Origin: Streptomyces asoensis
GTDB lineage: Bacteria > Actinomycetota > Actinomycetes > Streptomycetales > Streptomycetaceae
Direction of reading: 5' to 3'
Length of the DNA stretch: 64,000 nucleotides
NCBI RefSeq assembly: GCF_013085465.1
Contig: NZ_CP049838.1
Coordinates: 7,502,001 to 7,566,000 of the forward strand
Below the pieces are notes generated by a model, which saw only the letters and a program-made list of their open reading frames with translations, was not told the DNA's origin and ran no database searches. This document shows, piece by piece, positions 8,646 through 17,394 of the stretch (within the stretch, counting starts at the first letter, position 1; every line of letters starts with the position of its first letter). Position numbers and translations under genes: made by a program.

Positions 8646-9560
8646 TCAACCGACGAGCCGCAGCGCCGCCTCCGCCCGCCCCACCCGTACGCGCTGCCCC
8701 CACGTCAGCTCCACCGCATCGCTTTCGATCCCGTCACCGAAGGCGATGAGCCGTTCCGACTCGACGGTGAGCGTCAGACGGCCGCCGGCCGCGAGCTCGC
8801 CCGCGACCAGCGAGGTGCCGGTCGCGGGGGAGGGCCACGCCTCCCGTACGAACCACACCAGCCGGTCCTCCGTCGGGCCCGGAAGGCGCAGGCCCATGTC
8901 GCCCCCGCCGCCGCCCCGCTCCTGCCACACCGACCGGATCCAGCCGGTCGCCCCGGTGCCCGTGCCCACCAGCACCCCGGAGGAGGCCTGGGCCTCGACG
9001 GCACCCCCGTCGTCGTCGAGGCCCAGGCGGTAGCGGGCGGTCTGGTGCCCCGCGGCGCCCAGGTAGATCTCGTTGAGGGCCAGCAGCCGCTGGGTGTCGT
9101 CGGCCACCGCCTCGACCATGGTCAGCCCGTCCGTGCCGGTGCCCGCCGCGAGCACGGAGGGCAGGAGCAGCCGGGCGTCCGCCGGGCGGTGGCGGACCAG
9201 GACGCCCGGGTTGCGGCCGGGGTCGGTGTCGATGCCCACCACCGGCTGTCCGGCCAGGTACTTGGCGACGTTCGCCACCAGTCCGTCCTGGCCGACCACG
9301 ACCACGACGTCCTCGGGTGCGAAGAGGAAGCGGTCCAAGTCCGCGCGCTCCACCCGGGTCTGACGCCAGGTCAGAGGTATCGCCGCCGTCACCTCCGCCA
9401 TGGCCCGCCTGGTGCGGCGGTGGCGTTCGGCGATCTCCTCGATGTCCCGGCCCCGCGAGGAGAGGAAGAAGGCGGCCTGGCCGTGGGTGCCGTGCCGGGC
9501 CACCAACTCCTCGTACTCCGTGATGCGGTGGACCAGCACGGCCCGCGGGGCGAGACTCAT
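8646..9560 (-). CDS. NAD(+) kinase-like protein (NADK superfamily)
   Basis: This 304-residue protein has the fold signatures of ATP-NAD kinases in modified form. VVVVGQDGLVANVAKYL (about 86-102) stands where GGDGT is usual, and GIDTDPGRNPGVL follows. LNEIYLG (about 155) replaces the NE/D motif, and SGVLVGTGTGATGWIRSV (about 187-204) is the glycine-rich nucleotide loop. The usual GGDG being GQDG makes canonical kinase activity uncertain; a related substrate is possible. The ATG at 9560 overlaps the stop of the upstream SPFH gene (ATGA), so the two form one operon on the minus strand. Confidence 0.75.
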   Translation of the reverse strand: MSLAPRAVLVHRITEYEELVARHGTHGQAAFFLSSRGRDIEEIAERHRRTRRAMAEVTAAIPLTWRQTRVERADLDRFLFAPEDVVVVVGQDGLVANVAKYLAGQPVVGIDTDPGRNPGVLVRHRPADARLLLPSVLAAGTGTDGLTMVEAVADDTQRLLALNEIYLGAAGHQTARYRLGLDDDGGAVEAQASSGVLVGTGTGATGWIRSVWQERGGGGGDMGLRLPGPTEDRLVWFVREAWPSPATGTSLVAGELAAGGRLTLTVESERLIAFGDGIESDAVELTWGQRVRVGRAEAALRLVG

Positions 9561-10726
9561 TCCCGTTCCCCGGCGCCGAGCCTCGACAGGAGCCCGGTGA
9601 GGACGTCCGGCGAGATCGTCACGCTGTCGATGCGCGGCAGGTTCTCGGCCAGGCGTGTCCCGGTGAGGGCGTGCAGGGTCGCCACGTCGACGTCCGCGTG
9701 CACGCGCAGCCAGGCCGCCTGTGCCTGGGCCCGCGCCTCGCCGACCTCGCGCGCCGCCTGCGCCTCGGCGTGGGCGAGTTGGACCGAGCGGGCCGCCTCC
9801 GCCTCCGCGAGCCGGACCGTGCGCGTCGCCTCCGCCTGGGTCAGCCGCTCCGTGCGCTGCGCCTCGGCGTCCGCCAGCCGCACCTGCTTCGCGGCCTCCG
9901 CCTCCGCCAGCTTCACCGACCGCGCGGCCTCCGCCTCCGCGAGCCGCACGGACCGGGTGGCTTCCGCCTCCGCCCGTACCTTGTCCGCCGCCGCGTTCTC
10001 CTCCGCCTCACGACGGGTGTTCGTACCGCGCTGTTCGACCAACTGCTCCTCACGGCGGGCCAGTTCGATCTTGCTGGCCAGTTCGTTCTCGGCGATCGTC
10101 CGCTCCCGCTCGACGGCCACCGCCCGCCGCTCGTACGTCGCCCGGTCGGCCTCCTGCTGGATCTGCTCACGTGCCGGGGTGCGCAGCGCCCGTTCCACCT
10201 CCGGTTCCGGACGCAGCGCGACGACCCGCACGGCCACGATCTCGATGCCCGTGGCCGGCAGTCGCGGCTCCGCCGCCAGCCCCGCTGCGACCCGCTCCCG
10301 TACCGACTTCACGCCGTCCACCAGCGCCGACGCCAGCGACGTACGCGCGAGGACGTCCAGCGCGTGCTGTTGCGCCGTCTCCGTCAGCAGGGTGCCGAGC
10401 TGTTCCAGGGGCGCACTGCGCCACACGCCCGTGTCCGGGTCGATGGAGAAGTCGAGGCGGGCGGCGGCGACGGCCGGGTCGCTGATCCGGTAGGTCACCG
10501 TCGCCTGCACCGCCACGTCCTGGAAGTCGACCGTGCGGGCGTGGAAGGTCATCGCCAACTCACGGTCGTCCACCGGCACTTCGGAGAGCGCCGCGCTCAG
10601 TGAGCGGAACCAGAAGCTGAGCCCGGGACCGTCGTGCGCCAGCTTGCCGGAGCGGTGGTGGCGCACATGCGCCGTCGGAGCGCCGCGCAGATGGCGCCAG
10701 CCCAGGCGCCGGGTGATGTCGGCCAT
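9557..10726 (-). CDS. SPFH (band 7/stomatin) domain protein
   Basis: The start at 10726 is chosen because GAGGGGGG lies 6-7 nt upstream; the product has 389 residues (MADITRRLGW). An SPFH/prohibitin-type domain spans about 30-205. A long charged coiled coil follows (about 205-330), built of near-repeats such as RLAEAEAARSV, RLADAEAQRTE and RLTQAEATRTV, period about 11 residues. It ends with a short globular tail. There is no N-terminal transmembrane segment, so it may be peripheral or form ring assemblies as flotillins do. It is the first gene of a two-gene operon with the NADK-like gene. Confidence 0.8.
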   Translation of the reverse strand: MADITRRLGWRHLRGAPTAHVRHHRSGKLAHDGPGLSFWFRSLSAALSEVPVDDRELAMTFHARTVDFQDVAVQATVTYRISDPAVAAARLDFSIDPDTGVWRSAPLEQLGTLLTETAQQHALDVLARTSLASALVDGVKSVRERVAAGLAAEPRLPATGIEIVAVRVVALRPEPEVERALRTPAREQIQQEADRATYERRAVAVERERTIAENELASKIELARREEQLVEQRGTNTRREAEENAAADKVRAEAEATRSVRLAEAEAARSVKLAEAEAAKQVRLADAEAQRTERLTQAEATRTVRLAEAEAARSVQLAHAEAQAAREVGEARAQAQAAWLRVHADVDVATLHALTGTRLAENLPRIDSVTISPDVLTGLLSRLGAGERE

Positions 10727-10761
10727 GAGAGACCCCCCTCGTTCCATTTCTCGTCAGTGCG

Positions 10762-10807
10762 ACGATAAGGAAAACGATAGTCGCGCGTTCCCCTTGTCGT
10801 CAAGGGG
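10762..10807. promoter_or_regulatory. direct repeat and hairpin in the SPFH/arcA divergent promoter
   Basis: ACGATA occurs twice (10762-10767 and 10774-10779), start to start 12 bp, flanked by GCGAC and GTCGC arms. Just downstream CCCCTTG (10790-10796) pairs with CAAGGGG (10801-10807) around a 4-nt loop. The stretch is unusually AT rich for the region. These look like operator elements upstream of the SPFH gene; the regulator is unknown. Confidence 0.45.
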
Positions 10808-10912
10808 ACGAGAACGGGTGGAAGGCGGCGGAGGCGACGAGGGGAGGAATAAGCTCGTGCGGAAACGGTCCAGTAGGGGGTGAAGGCGGTCCCCGATGGT
10901 CAGGATGGAGAC

Positions 10913-12136
10913 ATGGGATTCCATGTCGACTCCGAGGCCGGGCGGCTGCGCCGCGTCATCCTTCACCGGCCGGATCTCGAGCTCAAAAGGCTCACCCCCA
11001 GCAACAAGGACGCACTTCTCTTCGACGACGTGCTGTGGGTGCGCCGGGCGCGCGCCGAGCACGACGGGTTCGCCGACGTGCTGCGCGACCGCGGTGTCGC
11101 CGTACACCTCTTCGGCGACCTGCTCACGGAGGCCCTGGAGACCCCGGCGGCCCGAGCGCTCGTCCTGGACCGCGTCTTCGACGAGAAGGAGTACGGGGTG
11201 CTCGCCACCGACCACCTCCGCGCCGCCTTCGAGACACTCCCCGCCCCGGAACTGGTGGAGGCCCTCGTCGGCGGCATGACCAAGCGGGAGTTTCTGGAAG
11301 CGCATCCCGAACCGACTTCCGTGCGCTTCCATGTCATGGACCTCGACGACTTCCTCCTCGACCCCCTCCCCAACCACCTCTTCACCCGCGACACCTCCGC
11401 CTGGATCTACGACGGCGTCGCGATCAACGCCATGCGCTGGCCGGCCCGGCAGCGCGAGACCGTCCACTTCGAGGCGATCTACCGGCATCACCCGCTGTTC
11501 CGAAGCGAGACGTTCCGTGTCTGGTCCGAGGGGCAGGCCGACTATCCGTCCACCATCGAGGGCGGTGACGTCCTCGTCATCGGCAACGGCGCCGTGCTGA
11601 TCGGCATGAGTGAGCGCACCACCCCGCAGGCCGTCGAGATGCTCGCCCACAAGCTGTTCGCGGCGGGCTCGGCCGAGACCATCGTGGCCCTCGACATGCC
11701 GAAGCGGCGCGCCTTCATGCACCTCGACACCGTGATGACGATGGTCGACGGCGACACCTTCACCCAGTACGCGGGCCTCGGCATGCTCCGCTCGTACACC
11801 ATCGAACCGGGCGTCGGGGAGAAGGAGCTGAAGGTCACCGACCATCCGCCGGAGCACATGCACCGCGCGATCGCCGCCGCCCTCGGTCTGAGCGAGATCC
11901 GCGTGCTCACCGCCACCCAGGACGTCCACGCGGCCGAGCGTGAGCAGTGGGACGACGGTTGCAACGTCCTCGCCGTCGAGCCGGGCGTCGTCGTCGCCTA
12001 CGAGCGCAACGTCACCACCAACACCCATCTGCGCAAACAGGGCATCGAAGTGATCGAGATCCCCGGCAGTGAGCTGGGCCGGGGGAGGGGCGGGCCGCGC
12101 TGTATGAGCTGCCCGGTCGAACGGAGTGCCGTATAG
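10913..12136 (+). CDS. arcA: arginine deiminase
   Basis: It hydrolyses L-arginine to citrulline and ammonia, the first step of the arginine deiminase pathway. The 407-residue length from the ATG at 10913 ([15 protein letters not shown]) fits the family; GGATGGAG lies just upstream. Active-site blocks of the amidinotransferase fold: LFTRDTS (about 157-163), EGGD (about 214-217), the [11 protein letters not shown] block (about 269-279, with catalytic His and Asp) and the C-terminal nucleophile in PRCMSCP (about 395-401). It is followed after 110 bp by ornithine carbamoyltransferase, giving two of the three pathway enzymes; no carbamate kinase is in the window. Confidence 0.95.
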   Translation: MGFHVDSEAGRLRRVILHRPDLELKRLTPSNKDALLFDDVLWVRRARAEHDGFADVLRDRGVAVHLFGDLLTEALETPAARALVLDRVFDEKEYGVLATDHLRAAFETLPAPELVEALVGGMTKREFLEAHPEPTSVRFHVMDLDDFLLDPLPNHLFTRDTSAWIYDGVAINAMRWPARQRETVHFEAIYRHHPLFRSETFRVWSEGQADYPSTIEGGDVLVIGNGAVLIGMSERTTPQAVEMLAHKLFAAGSAETIVALDMPKRRAFMHLDTVMTMVDGDTFTQYAGLGMLRSYTIEPGVGEKELKVTDHPPEHMHRAIAAALGLSEIRVLTATQDVHAAEREQWDDGCNVLAVEPGVVVAYERNVTTNTHLRKQGIEVIEIPGSELGRGRGGPRCMSCPVERSAV

Positions 12137-12149
12137 GCGTACAGGCGTC

Positions 12150-12163
12150 TGTATAAAAATGCT
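12150..12163. promoter_or_regulatory. candidate ARG box (ArgR site) between arcA and argF
   Basis: TGTATAAAAATGCT matches the general ArgR pattern TGNATWWWWATNCA at 13 of 14 informative positions. It is a conspicuous AT island in the 110-bp gap upstream of ornithine carbamoyltransferase. Assignment is by pattern only. Confidence 0.5.
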
Positions 12164-12246
12164 GAGGGTCGTATAGACTTCCGAGGGTCCCTGCCACCGC
12201 AGTCCCGTGCACTGCAACTCTTCACCGCACTTCTGGAGCGACCCCC

Positions 12247-13260
12247 ATGGCGACAGTCCCGACCGCCCTCGCCGGCCGCCACTTCCTCAAGGAGCTGGAC
12301 TTCACCGAGGAGGAGTTCCGCGGCCTGATCGAGCTGGCCGCCGAGCTGAAGGCCGCCAAGAAGGCCGGGGCCGAGGTCCAGCACCTGCGTGGCAGGAACA
12401 TCGCCCTGATCTTCGAGAAGACCTCGACGCGCACCCGCTGCGCGTTCGAGGTCGCCGCCGCCGACCAGGGCGCCTCCACCACCTACCTCGACCCCTCCGG
12501 ATCCCAGATCGGCCACAAGGAGTCGGTGAAGGACACCGCCCGTGTGCTGGGCCGGATGTACGACGGCATCGAGTACCGCGGATCCAGCCAGCAGCAGGTC
12601 GAGGAGCTCGCCGCCCACGCGGGCGTGCCCGTCTTCAACGGACTCACCGACGACTGGCACCCCACCCAGATGCTCGCCGACGTGCTCACGATGACCGAGC
12701 ACTGCGCCAAGAACCTCGTGGACGACCGTTTCGTCCTCGCCTACCTCGGCGACGCCCGCTTCAACATGGGCAACTCCTACCTGGTCACCGGCGCTCTGCT
12801 CGGCATGGACGTCCGGATCGTCGCGCCCAAGGAGTACTGGCCCGCCGACGAGGTGATCGCGCAGGCCCGGAAGCTGGCCGAGGGCTCCGGGGCCGCGATC
12901 CTGCTCACCGAGGACCTCGCCGAGGGCGTGGCGGGCGCCGACTTCGTCGCCACCGACGTGTGGGTCTCCATGGGTGAGCCCAAGGAGGTCTGGGACGAGC
13001 GGATCGCCGCCCTCGGCCCGTACGCCGTGACCATGGACGTCCTGCGCGCAACCGGCAACCCGGACGTCAAGTTCCTGCACTGCCTTCCGGCCTTCCACGA
13101 CCTCGGCACCAAGGTCGGCCGCGAGATCCACGAGACCCACGGCCTGGACTCCCTCGAGGTGACGGACGAGGTGTTCGAGTCGGCCCACTCGGTCGTCTTC
13201 GACGAGGCGGAGAACCGCCTGCACACCATCAAGGCGGTACTGGTGGCGACGCTCGCCTGA
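12247..13260 (+). CDS. argF: ornithine carbamoyltransferase
   Basis: The 337-residue enzyme interconverts ornithine plus carbamoyl phosphate with citrulline. Motifs: [12 protein letters not shown] (about 57-68) for carbamoyl phosphate, the HPTQ-type block [10 protein letters not shown] (about 137-146), DARFNMGNS (about 168-176), DVWVSMGE (about 238-245) and HCLPA (about 278-282). Position directly after arginine deiminase points to a catabolic role (citrulline to carbamoyl phosphate), although the same fold serves biosynthesis. The ATG at 12247 follows GAGCGACCCCC, a modest ribosome site. A candidate ARG box lies 84 bp upstream. Confidence 0.95.
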   Translation: MATVPTALAGRHFLKELDFTEEEFRGLIELAAELKAAKKAGAEVQHLRGRNIALIFEKTSTRTRCAFEVAAADQGASTTYLDPSGSQIGHKESVKDTARVLGRMYDGIEYRGSSQQQVEELAAHAGVPVFNGLTDDWHPTQMLADVLTMTEHCAKNLVDDRFVLAYLGDARFNMGNSYLVTGALLGMDVRIVAPKEYWPADEVIAQARKLAEGSGAAILLTEDLAEGVAGADFVATDVWVSMGEPKEVWDERIAALGPYAVTMDVLRATGNPDVKFLHCLPAFHDLGTKVGREIHETHGLDSLEVTDEVFESAHSVVFDEAENRLHTIKAVLVATLA

Positions 13261-13271
13261 GCGAGCGGATC

Positions 13272-13343
13272 GGACTCACTTTCCACGTCCGCTACGGACT
13301 CACACTCCATGTCCGCTACGGACTCACACTCCATGTCCGCTAC
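13272..13343. repeat. 24-bp direct repeat, three copies, after argF
   Basis: Copies start at 13272, 13296 and 13320; the last two are identical and the first differs at three positions. The unit begins GGACTCACACTCCATG. It lies in the gap between the stop of ornithine carbamoyltransferase and a convergent gene. Confidence 0.95.
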
Positions 13344-13401
13344 GGGCGCCGCAACCCACGGTTGACGCGGGGCGCGCCCGTCGGGGCCGGGTCGGTCGAC
13401 G

Positions 13402-13887
13402 TCACGCCGGATGCGGGCGCCACTGCGGCGGGACGGCGGCGAGCCTGAACCACACCGCCTTGCCCTGCTCGGTGGGCCGGTGCCCGCAGGACGAGCTGAG
13501 GGTGCGGATGAGCAGCAGCCCGCGCCCGTGCTCCTGCCAGGGGTCGGGCTCCTTCCCGGAAGGACGGGTGAGATCGCCGGGCGGAACCGGGTCGGCGTCG
13601 TGCACCTCGACCTGGCAGCCGGTCGGCTTCAGCTCGACCACCAGCTCTATCGGGGCGTCCCCGGCGGTGTGCTCCACGGCGTTGGCCACCAGCTCGGCGG
13701 TGAGCAGCTCCGCGGTGTCGCTGTCCGCCCCGTGCTTCAGCTCGGCCAGTGCCGTTCGGACCAGCGCACGGGCCACCGGCACGGCCGCGGCGGAGTGCGG
13801 CAGCGCGATACGCCAGGAGGCGGCCGGCTCGGAGGGGCGTTCGTACAAGGCGAGTCCGTTCATGGCGCAGGTTCCGGTGATCGACAT
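13402..13887 (-). CDS. ATP-binding protein, RsbW-like GHKL ATPase
   Basis: This is a 161-residue stand-alone HATPase_c_2 domain of the RsbW/SpoIIAB type, very numerous in streptomycetes. The N box is visible as LLTAELVANAVEHTAG (about 60-75), the D box as VEVHDADP (about 93-100) and the G box as GRGLLLIRTLSSSCG (about 121-135). Such proteins may act as anti-sigma-factor kinases or partner unknown regulators; no sigma factor or antagonist gene is adjacent, so its partner cannot be named. The ATG at 13887 (MSITGTCAMNG) is the first in frame. A second ATG lies nine codons in. Confidence 0.8.
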   Translation of the reverse strand: MSITGTCAMNGLALYERPSEPAASWRIALPHSAAAVPVARALVRTALAELKHGADSDTAELLTAELVANAVEHTAGDAPIELVVELKPTGCQVEVHDADPVPPGDLTRPSGKEPDPWQEHGRGLLLIRTLSSSCGHRPTEQGKAVWFRLAAVPPQWRPHPA

Positions 13888-14118
13888 CAGGCGGTCCTGC
13901 TTTCAACTTGAGGAATGGTACGGCGGCCTCCGGCAGAGGCGCTCGTCGGGCGCCGTACGGGACCCTCGGCCCCTGCCCGGCGACTTACCCGGGTCAACGG
14001 TCCCTCTCGCGTACCTGATCCCGTTGTTACCGCGTTATTGACGACCGGTGACGTGTGTGACGAGAACATGTCGTGCGGTGACACAGCGATTCTTCCCGGA
14101 GGCTCTATCGCGTACTCA

Positions 14119-14162
14119 TGACGACAGTCACCAGAAGGTGATAACTTCGGGAGTGACTGTCG
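14119..14162. promoter_or_regulatory. inverted repeat operator before the CoA catabolic operon
   Basis: CGACAGTCAC (14122-14131) and GTGACTGTCG (14153-14162) form a perfect 10-bp inverted repeat with a 21-bp spacer, ending at the ribosome site of the enoyl-CoA hydratase gene. The left half is embedded in TGACGACAGTCA (14119-14130), which occurs again before the CoA ligase gene at 20045. The PaaX-type regulator encoded nearby is the obvious candidate ligand; this is inference. Confidence 0.6.
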
Positions 14163-14176
14163 AGGAGGCCGCCCTC

Positions 14177-15004
14177 ATGAGTCCCTTCACCGGCTCCGCC
14201 GCCCGTACCTCCGACTGGCACCACCTGCGCGTCGAGCTCACCGACGGCGTCGCCACCGTCACCCTGGCCCGTCCCGAGAAACTCAACGCCCTCACCTTCG
14301 GCGCCTACGCCGACCTGCGCGATCTGCTCGCCGAGCTGTCCAGGGAGCGGTCGGTCCGCGCCCTGGTACTGGCCGGCGAGGGCCGCGGCTTCTGCTCCGG
14401 CGGAGACGTCGACGAGATCATCGGCGCCACCCTCGGCATGGACACCGCCCGGCTTCTCGACTTCAACCGGATGACCGGCCAGGTCGTGCGCGCCGTACGG
14501 GAGTGCCCGTTCCCGGTCATCGCCGCCGTGCACGGCGTGGCGGCGGGCGCCGGCGCGGTCCTCGCCCTGGCCGCGGACTTCCGGATCGCCGACCCCAGCG
14601 CCCGCTTCGCGTTCCTCTTCACCCGCGTCGGCCTCTCCGGCGGCGACATGGGCGCCGCCTATCTGCTGCCCCGGGTCGTGGGCCTCGGCCACGCCACCCG
14701 GCTGCTCATGCTCGGTGAGCCGGTCCGCGCCCCCGAGGCCGAGCGCATCGGCCTGATCAGCGAACTGACGGACGAGGGCCGGTCCGACGAGGCCGCACAG
14801 GCACTCGCCCGCCGCCTGGCCGACGGACCCGCACTGGCGTACGCCCAGACCAAGGCGCTCCTCACGGCGGAACTGGACATGCCGCTCGCCGCGTCCGTCG
14901 AACTGGACGCCTCCACCCAGGCCCTGCTCATGAACGGCGAGGACTACGCCGAGTTCCACGAGGCGTTCACGCAGAAGCGACCGCCGAAGTGGCGGGGGCG
15001 GTGA
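14177..15004 (+). CDS. enoyl-CoA hydratase/isomerase family protein
   Basis: The 275-residue crotonase-fold protein starts at ATG 14177, 8 nt after GAGGAGG. Crotonase signatures: ARPEKLNALTFGAY (about 27-40), LAGEGRGFCSGGDVDE (about 65-80, first oxyanion-hole segment) and HGVAAGAGAVLALAADFRIA (about 119-138, second oxyanion-hole segment). The catalytic Glu pair of classical hydratases is not clearly present. Placement before the bifunctional aryl-CoA monooxygenase suggests it acts on a ring-derived CoA thioester, for instance in hydration or ring opening. It is probably co-transcribed with the next gene (start 2 bp after its stop). Confidence 0.85.
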   Translation: MSPFTGSAARTSDWHHLRVELTDGVATVTLARPEKLNALTFGAYADLRDLLAELSRERSVRALVLAGEGRGFCSGGDVDEIIGATLGMDTARLLDFNRMTGQVVRAVRECPFPVIAAVHGVAAGAGAVLALAADFRIADPSARFAFLFTRVGLSGGDMGAAYLLPRVVGLGHATRLLMLGEPVRAPEAERIGLISELTDEGRSDEAAQALARRLADGPALAYAQTKALLTAELDMPLAASVELDASTQALLMNGEDYAEFHEAFTQKRPPKWRGR

Positions 15005-15006
15005 CC

Positions 15007-17394
15007 ATGACAGCCGACGCGGGGACACCGGCGTCAGCCGCACCGGGCGGTGCCGACACGCGGCTCCACGGGGGGCCGCGGCCGGCAACCGGCGGCCCGC
15101 CGCCGCACGACGGCGCCGGCCACCCCCGGCGCATCGCGATCATCGGCGGAGGCCCCGGCGGTCTCTACGCCGCGGCCCTGCTGAAACGCCTCGACCCCGC
15201 CCGCGAGATCACCCTCTGGGAACGCAACGCCCCCGACGACACCTTCGGCTTCGGAGTCGTCCTCTCCGACGAGACCCTCGGCGGCATCGAACACGCCGAC
15301 CCGCAGGTCTACGCCGCCCTCCAGCAGGACTTCGTCCGCTGGGCCGACATCGACATCGTGCGTCGGAACACCCGGCACACCTCCACCGGACACGGCTTCG
15401 CCGCCCTCGGCCGGCGCAGACTCCTGGGGATCCTGCACGAACGCTGCCGCTCCCTCGGCGTCGACCTGCGCTTCCGCACCGAGGCGCCGGACCCCGCACG
15501 GCTGGCGCAGGAGCACGACCTCGTCATCGCCGCCGACGGCGTGCACAGCACCACCCGTGAGGCGTACGCCCAGGTGTTCCGCCCCCGGGTGGCCGGGCAC
15601 CACTGCCGCTACATCTGGCTCGCCGCGGACTTCGCCTTCGACGCCTTCCGCTTCGAGATCGCCGAGACCCCGTACGGCGTGATGCAACTGCACGGATACC
15701 CCTACGCGGCCGACTCCTCGACCGTGATCGTCGAGATGCGCGAGGAGGTATGGCGGGCAACCGGTTTCGACGAACTCGACGAACAGGAGTCGGTCGAGCG
15801 CTGCGCCAAGATCTTCGCGGACGCCCTCGGCGGACGCTCGCTCAAGTCCAACAACTCCACCTGGACCACGTTCCGGACCGTCGTCAACGAGCGCTGGTCG
15901 CACGGCAACGTCGTCCTGCTGGGCGACGCCGCCCACACCGCCCACTTCTCGATCGGCTCCGGCACCAAGCTCGCCGTCGAGGACGCCCTGGCGCTGGCCG
16001 CCTGTCTGCACGAACACCCCGATCTGCACAGCGCGTTGACCGCCTACGAGGAGGAGCGCAGGCCCGTCGTCGCCTCCACCCAGCGGGCCGCCCGCGCCAG
16101 CCTGGAGTGGTTCGAGAACATCGGCCTCTACCTCGACCAGCCGCCCCGCAGATTCGCGTTCAACCTGCTCACCCGCAGCCGCCGCGTCACCCACGACAAC
16201 CTGCGGCTGCGCGACCCCCACTTCACCGAGGCCGTGGAGCGGGAGTTCGGCTGTCCGCCCGGCACGCCCCCGATGTTCACCCCGTTCCGGCTGCGCGGTC
16301 TGACCCTGCGCAACCGGGTCGTCGTCTCGCCCATGGACATGTACTCGGCCACCGACGGTCTCCCCGGCGACTTCCACCTCGTCCACCTCGGAGCCCGCGC
16401 CCTCGGCGGGGCCGGACTGGTGATGACCGAGATGGTGTGCGTGTCTCCCGAGGGACGCATCACGCCCGGCTGCACCGGCCTCTACACCGGTCGCCAGGCC
16501 GACGCGTGGCGGCGCGTCACCGACTTCGTGCACGACCGGGCGCCGGGCACCGCGATCGGCGTCCAGCTCGGCCACTCCGGGCGCAAGGGATCGACGAAGC
16601 TGATGTGGGAGGGCATGGACGAACCACTGCCCGAAGGCAACTGGCCGCTCGTGGCCGCCTCCCCGCTGCCGTACAAGCCGGCCGGCCAACTGCCCCGCGA
16701 GCTCACCCGAGCCCAACTGACCGACCTGCGCCAGGAGTTCGCCGCAGCCGCGTCGCGTGCCGCCCGCTCCGGCTTCGACCTTCTCGAACTGCACTGCGCC
16801 CACGGCTACTTGCTGTCCGGCTTCCTCTCCCCGCTGACCAACCGCCGAACCGACGCCTACGGAGGCTCGCTCGCCAAGCGGCTGCGCTTCCCGCTGGAGG
16901 TCTTCGACGCGGTCCGCGCGGTATGGCCTGCGGAACGACCCATGACCGTCCGCATCTCCGCCACCGACTGGGCCGAGGGCGGCACTTCGGCCGACGACGC
17001 CGTCGAGATCGCCCGTGCCTTCGCCGCGCACGGCGCCGACGCGATCGATGTGTCGACCGGACAGGTGGTGGCCGAGGAACGGCCCGAGTTCGGACGCTCC
17101 TACCAGACGCCGTTCGCGGACCGGATCCGCCACGAGGTGAGGGTGCCGGTGATAGCGGTCGGCGCGATCTCCTCCTGGGACGACGTCAACTCGCTGATAC
17201 TGGCGGGCCGTACGGACCTCTGCGCCCTCGCCCGGCCTCACCTCCACGACCCGAACTGGACCCTGCACGCGGCCGCCGAGCAGGGCTACACCGGCCCGGG
17301 CGCCGACTGGCCCGCCCCCTATCGCGCAGGCAGCCGACCGCCGCGCACCGGACGCACGGACGCACCCAAACCCCGTCTGAAACTCACGAGTTGA
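15007..17394 (+). CDS. bifunctional aryl-CoA flavin monooxygenase/OYE-type reductase (2-aminobenzoyl-CoA or salicylyl-CoA type)
   Basis: About 795 residues with two flavoenzyme halves. The N-terminal FAD monooxygenase has IAIIGGGPGGLYAAALLKR (about 40-58) and GDAAHTAHFSIGSGTKLAVEDA (about 305-326). From about 420 an old-yellow-enzyme barrel follows: PFRLRGLTLRNRVVVSPM, GVQLGHSGRKG, CAHGYLLSGFLSPLTNRRTDAYGG and the late glycine-rich phosphate-binding strand. This architecture is that of 2-aminobenzoyl-CoA monooxygenase/reductase, which hydroxylates and dearomatises anthraniloyl-CoA; streptomycete homologues are often named salicylyl-CoA 5-hydroxylase/oxidoreductase. A ribosome site GGGGGCGG fits ATG 15007; GTG 15001, overlapping the previous stop, is possible. 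The 3' end overlaps the convergent paaX by 11 bp. Confidence 0.85.
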   Translation: MTADAGTPASAAPGGADTRLHGGPRPATGGPPPHDGAGHPRRIAIIGGGPGGLYAAALLKRLDPAREITLWERNAPDDTFGFGVVLSDETLGGIEHADPQVYAALQQDFVRWADIDIVRRNTRHTSTGHGFAALGRRRLLGILHERCRSLGVDLRFRTEAPDPARLAQEHDLVIAADGVHSTTREAYAQVFRPRVAGHHCRYIWLAADFAFDAFRFEIAETPYGVMQLHGYPYAADSSTVIVEMREEVWRATGFDELDEQESVERCAKIFADALGGRSLKSNNSTWTTFRTVVNERWSHGNVVLLGDAAHTAHFSIGSGTKLAVEDALALAACLHEHPDLHSALTAYEEERRPVVASTQRAARASLEWFENIGLYLDQPPRRFAFNLLTRSRRVTHDNLRLRDPHFTEAVEREFGCPPGTPPMFTPFRLRGLTLRNRVVVSPMDMYSATDGLPGDFHLVHLGARALGGAGLVMTEMVCVSPEGRITPGCTGLYTGRQADAWRRVTDFVHDRAPGTAIGVQLGHSGRKGSTKLMWEGMDEPLPEGNWPLVAASPLPYKPAGQLPRELTRAQLTDLRQEFAAAASRAARSGFDLLELHCAHGYLLSGFLSPLTNRRTDAYGGSLAKRLRFPLEVFDAVRAVWPAERPMTVRISATDWAEGGTSADDAVEIARAFAAHGADAIDVSTGQVVAEERPEFGRSYQTPFADRIRHEVRVPVIAVGAISSWDDVNSLILAGRTDLCALARPHLHDPNWTLHAAAEQGYTGPGADWPAPYRAGSRPPRTGRTDAPKPRLKLTS

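Noticed and set aside
13272..13343. Regularly spaced repeats as a CRISPR array
   Set aside because: The copies are contiguous with no spacers; no cas genes are in the window. The same holds for all other arrays here.
15034..17268. 744-codon minus-strand ORF opposite the aryl-CoA monooxygenase
   Set aside because: A shadow of the well supported plus-strand gene, with no recognisable motif.
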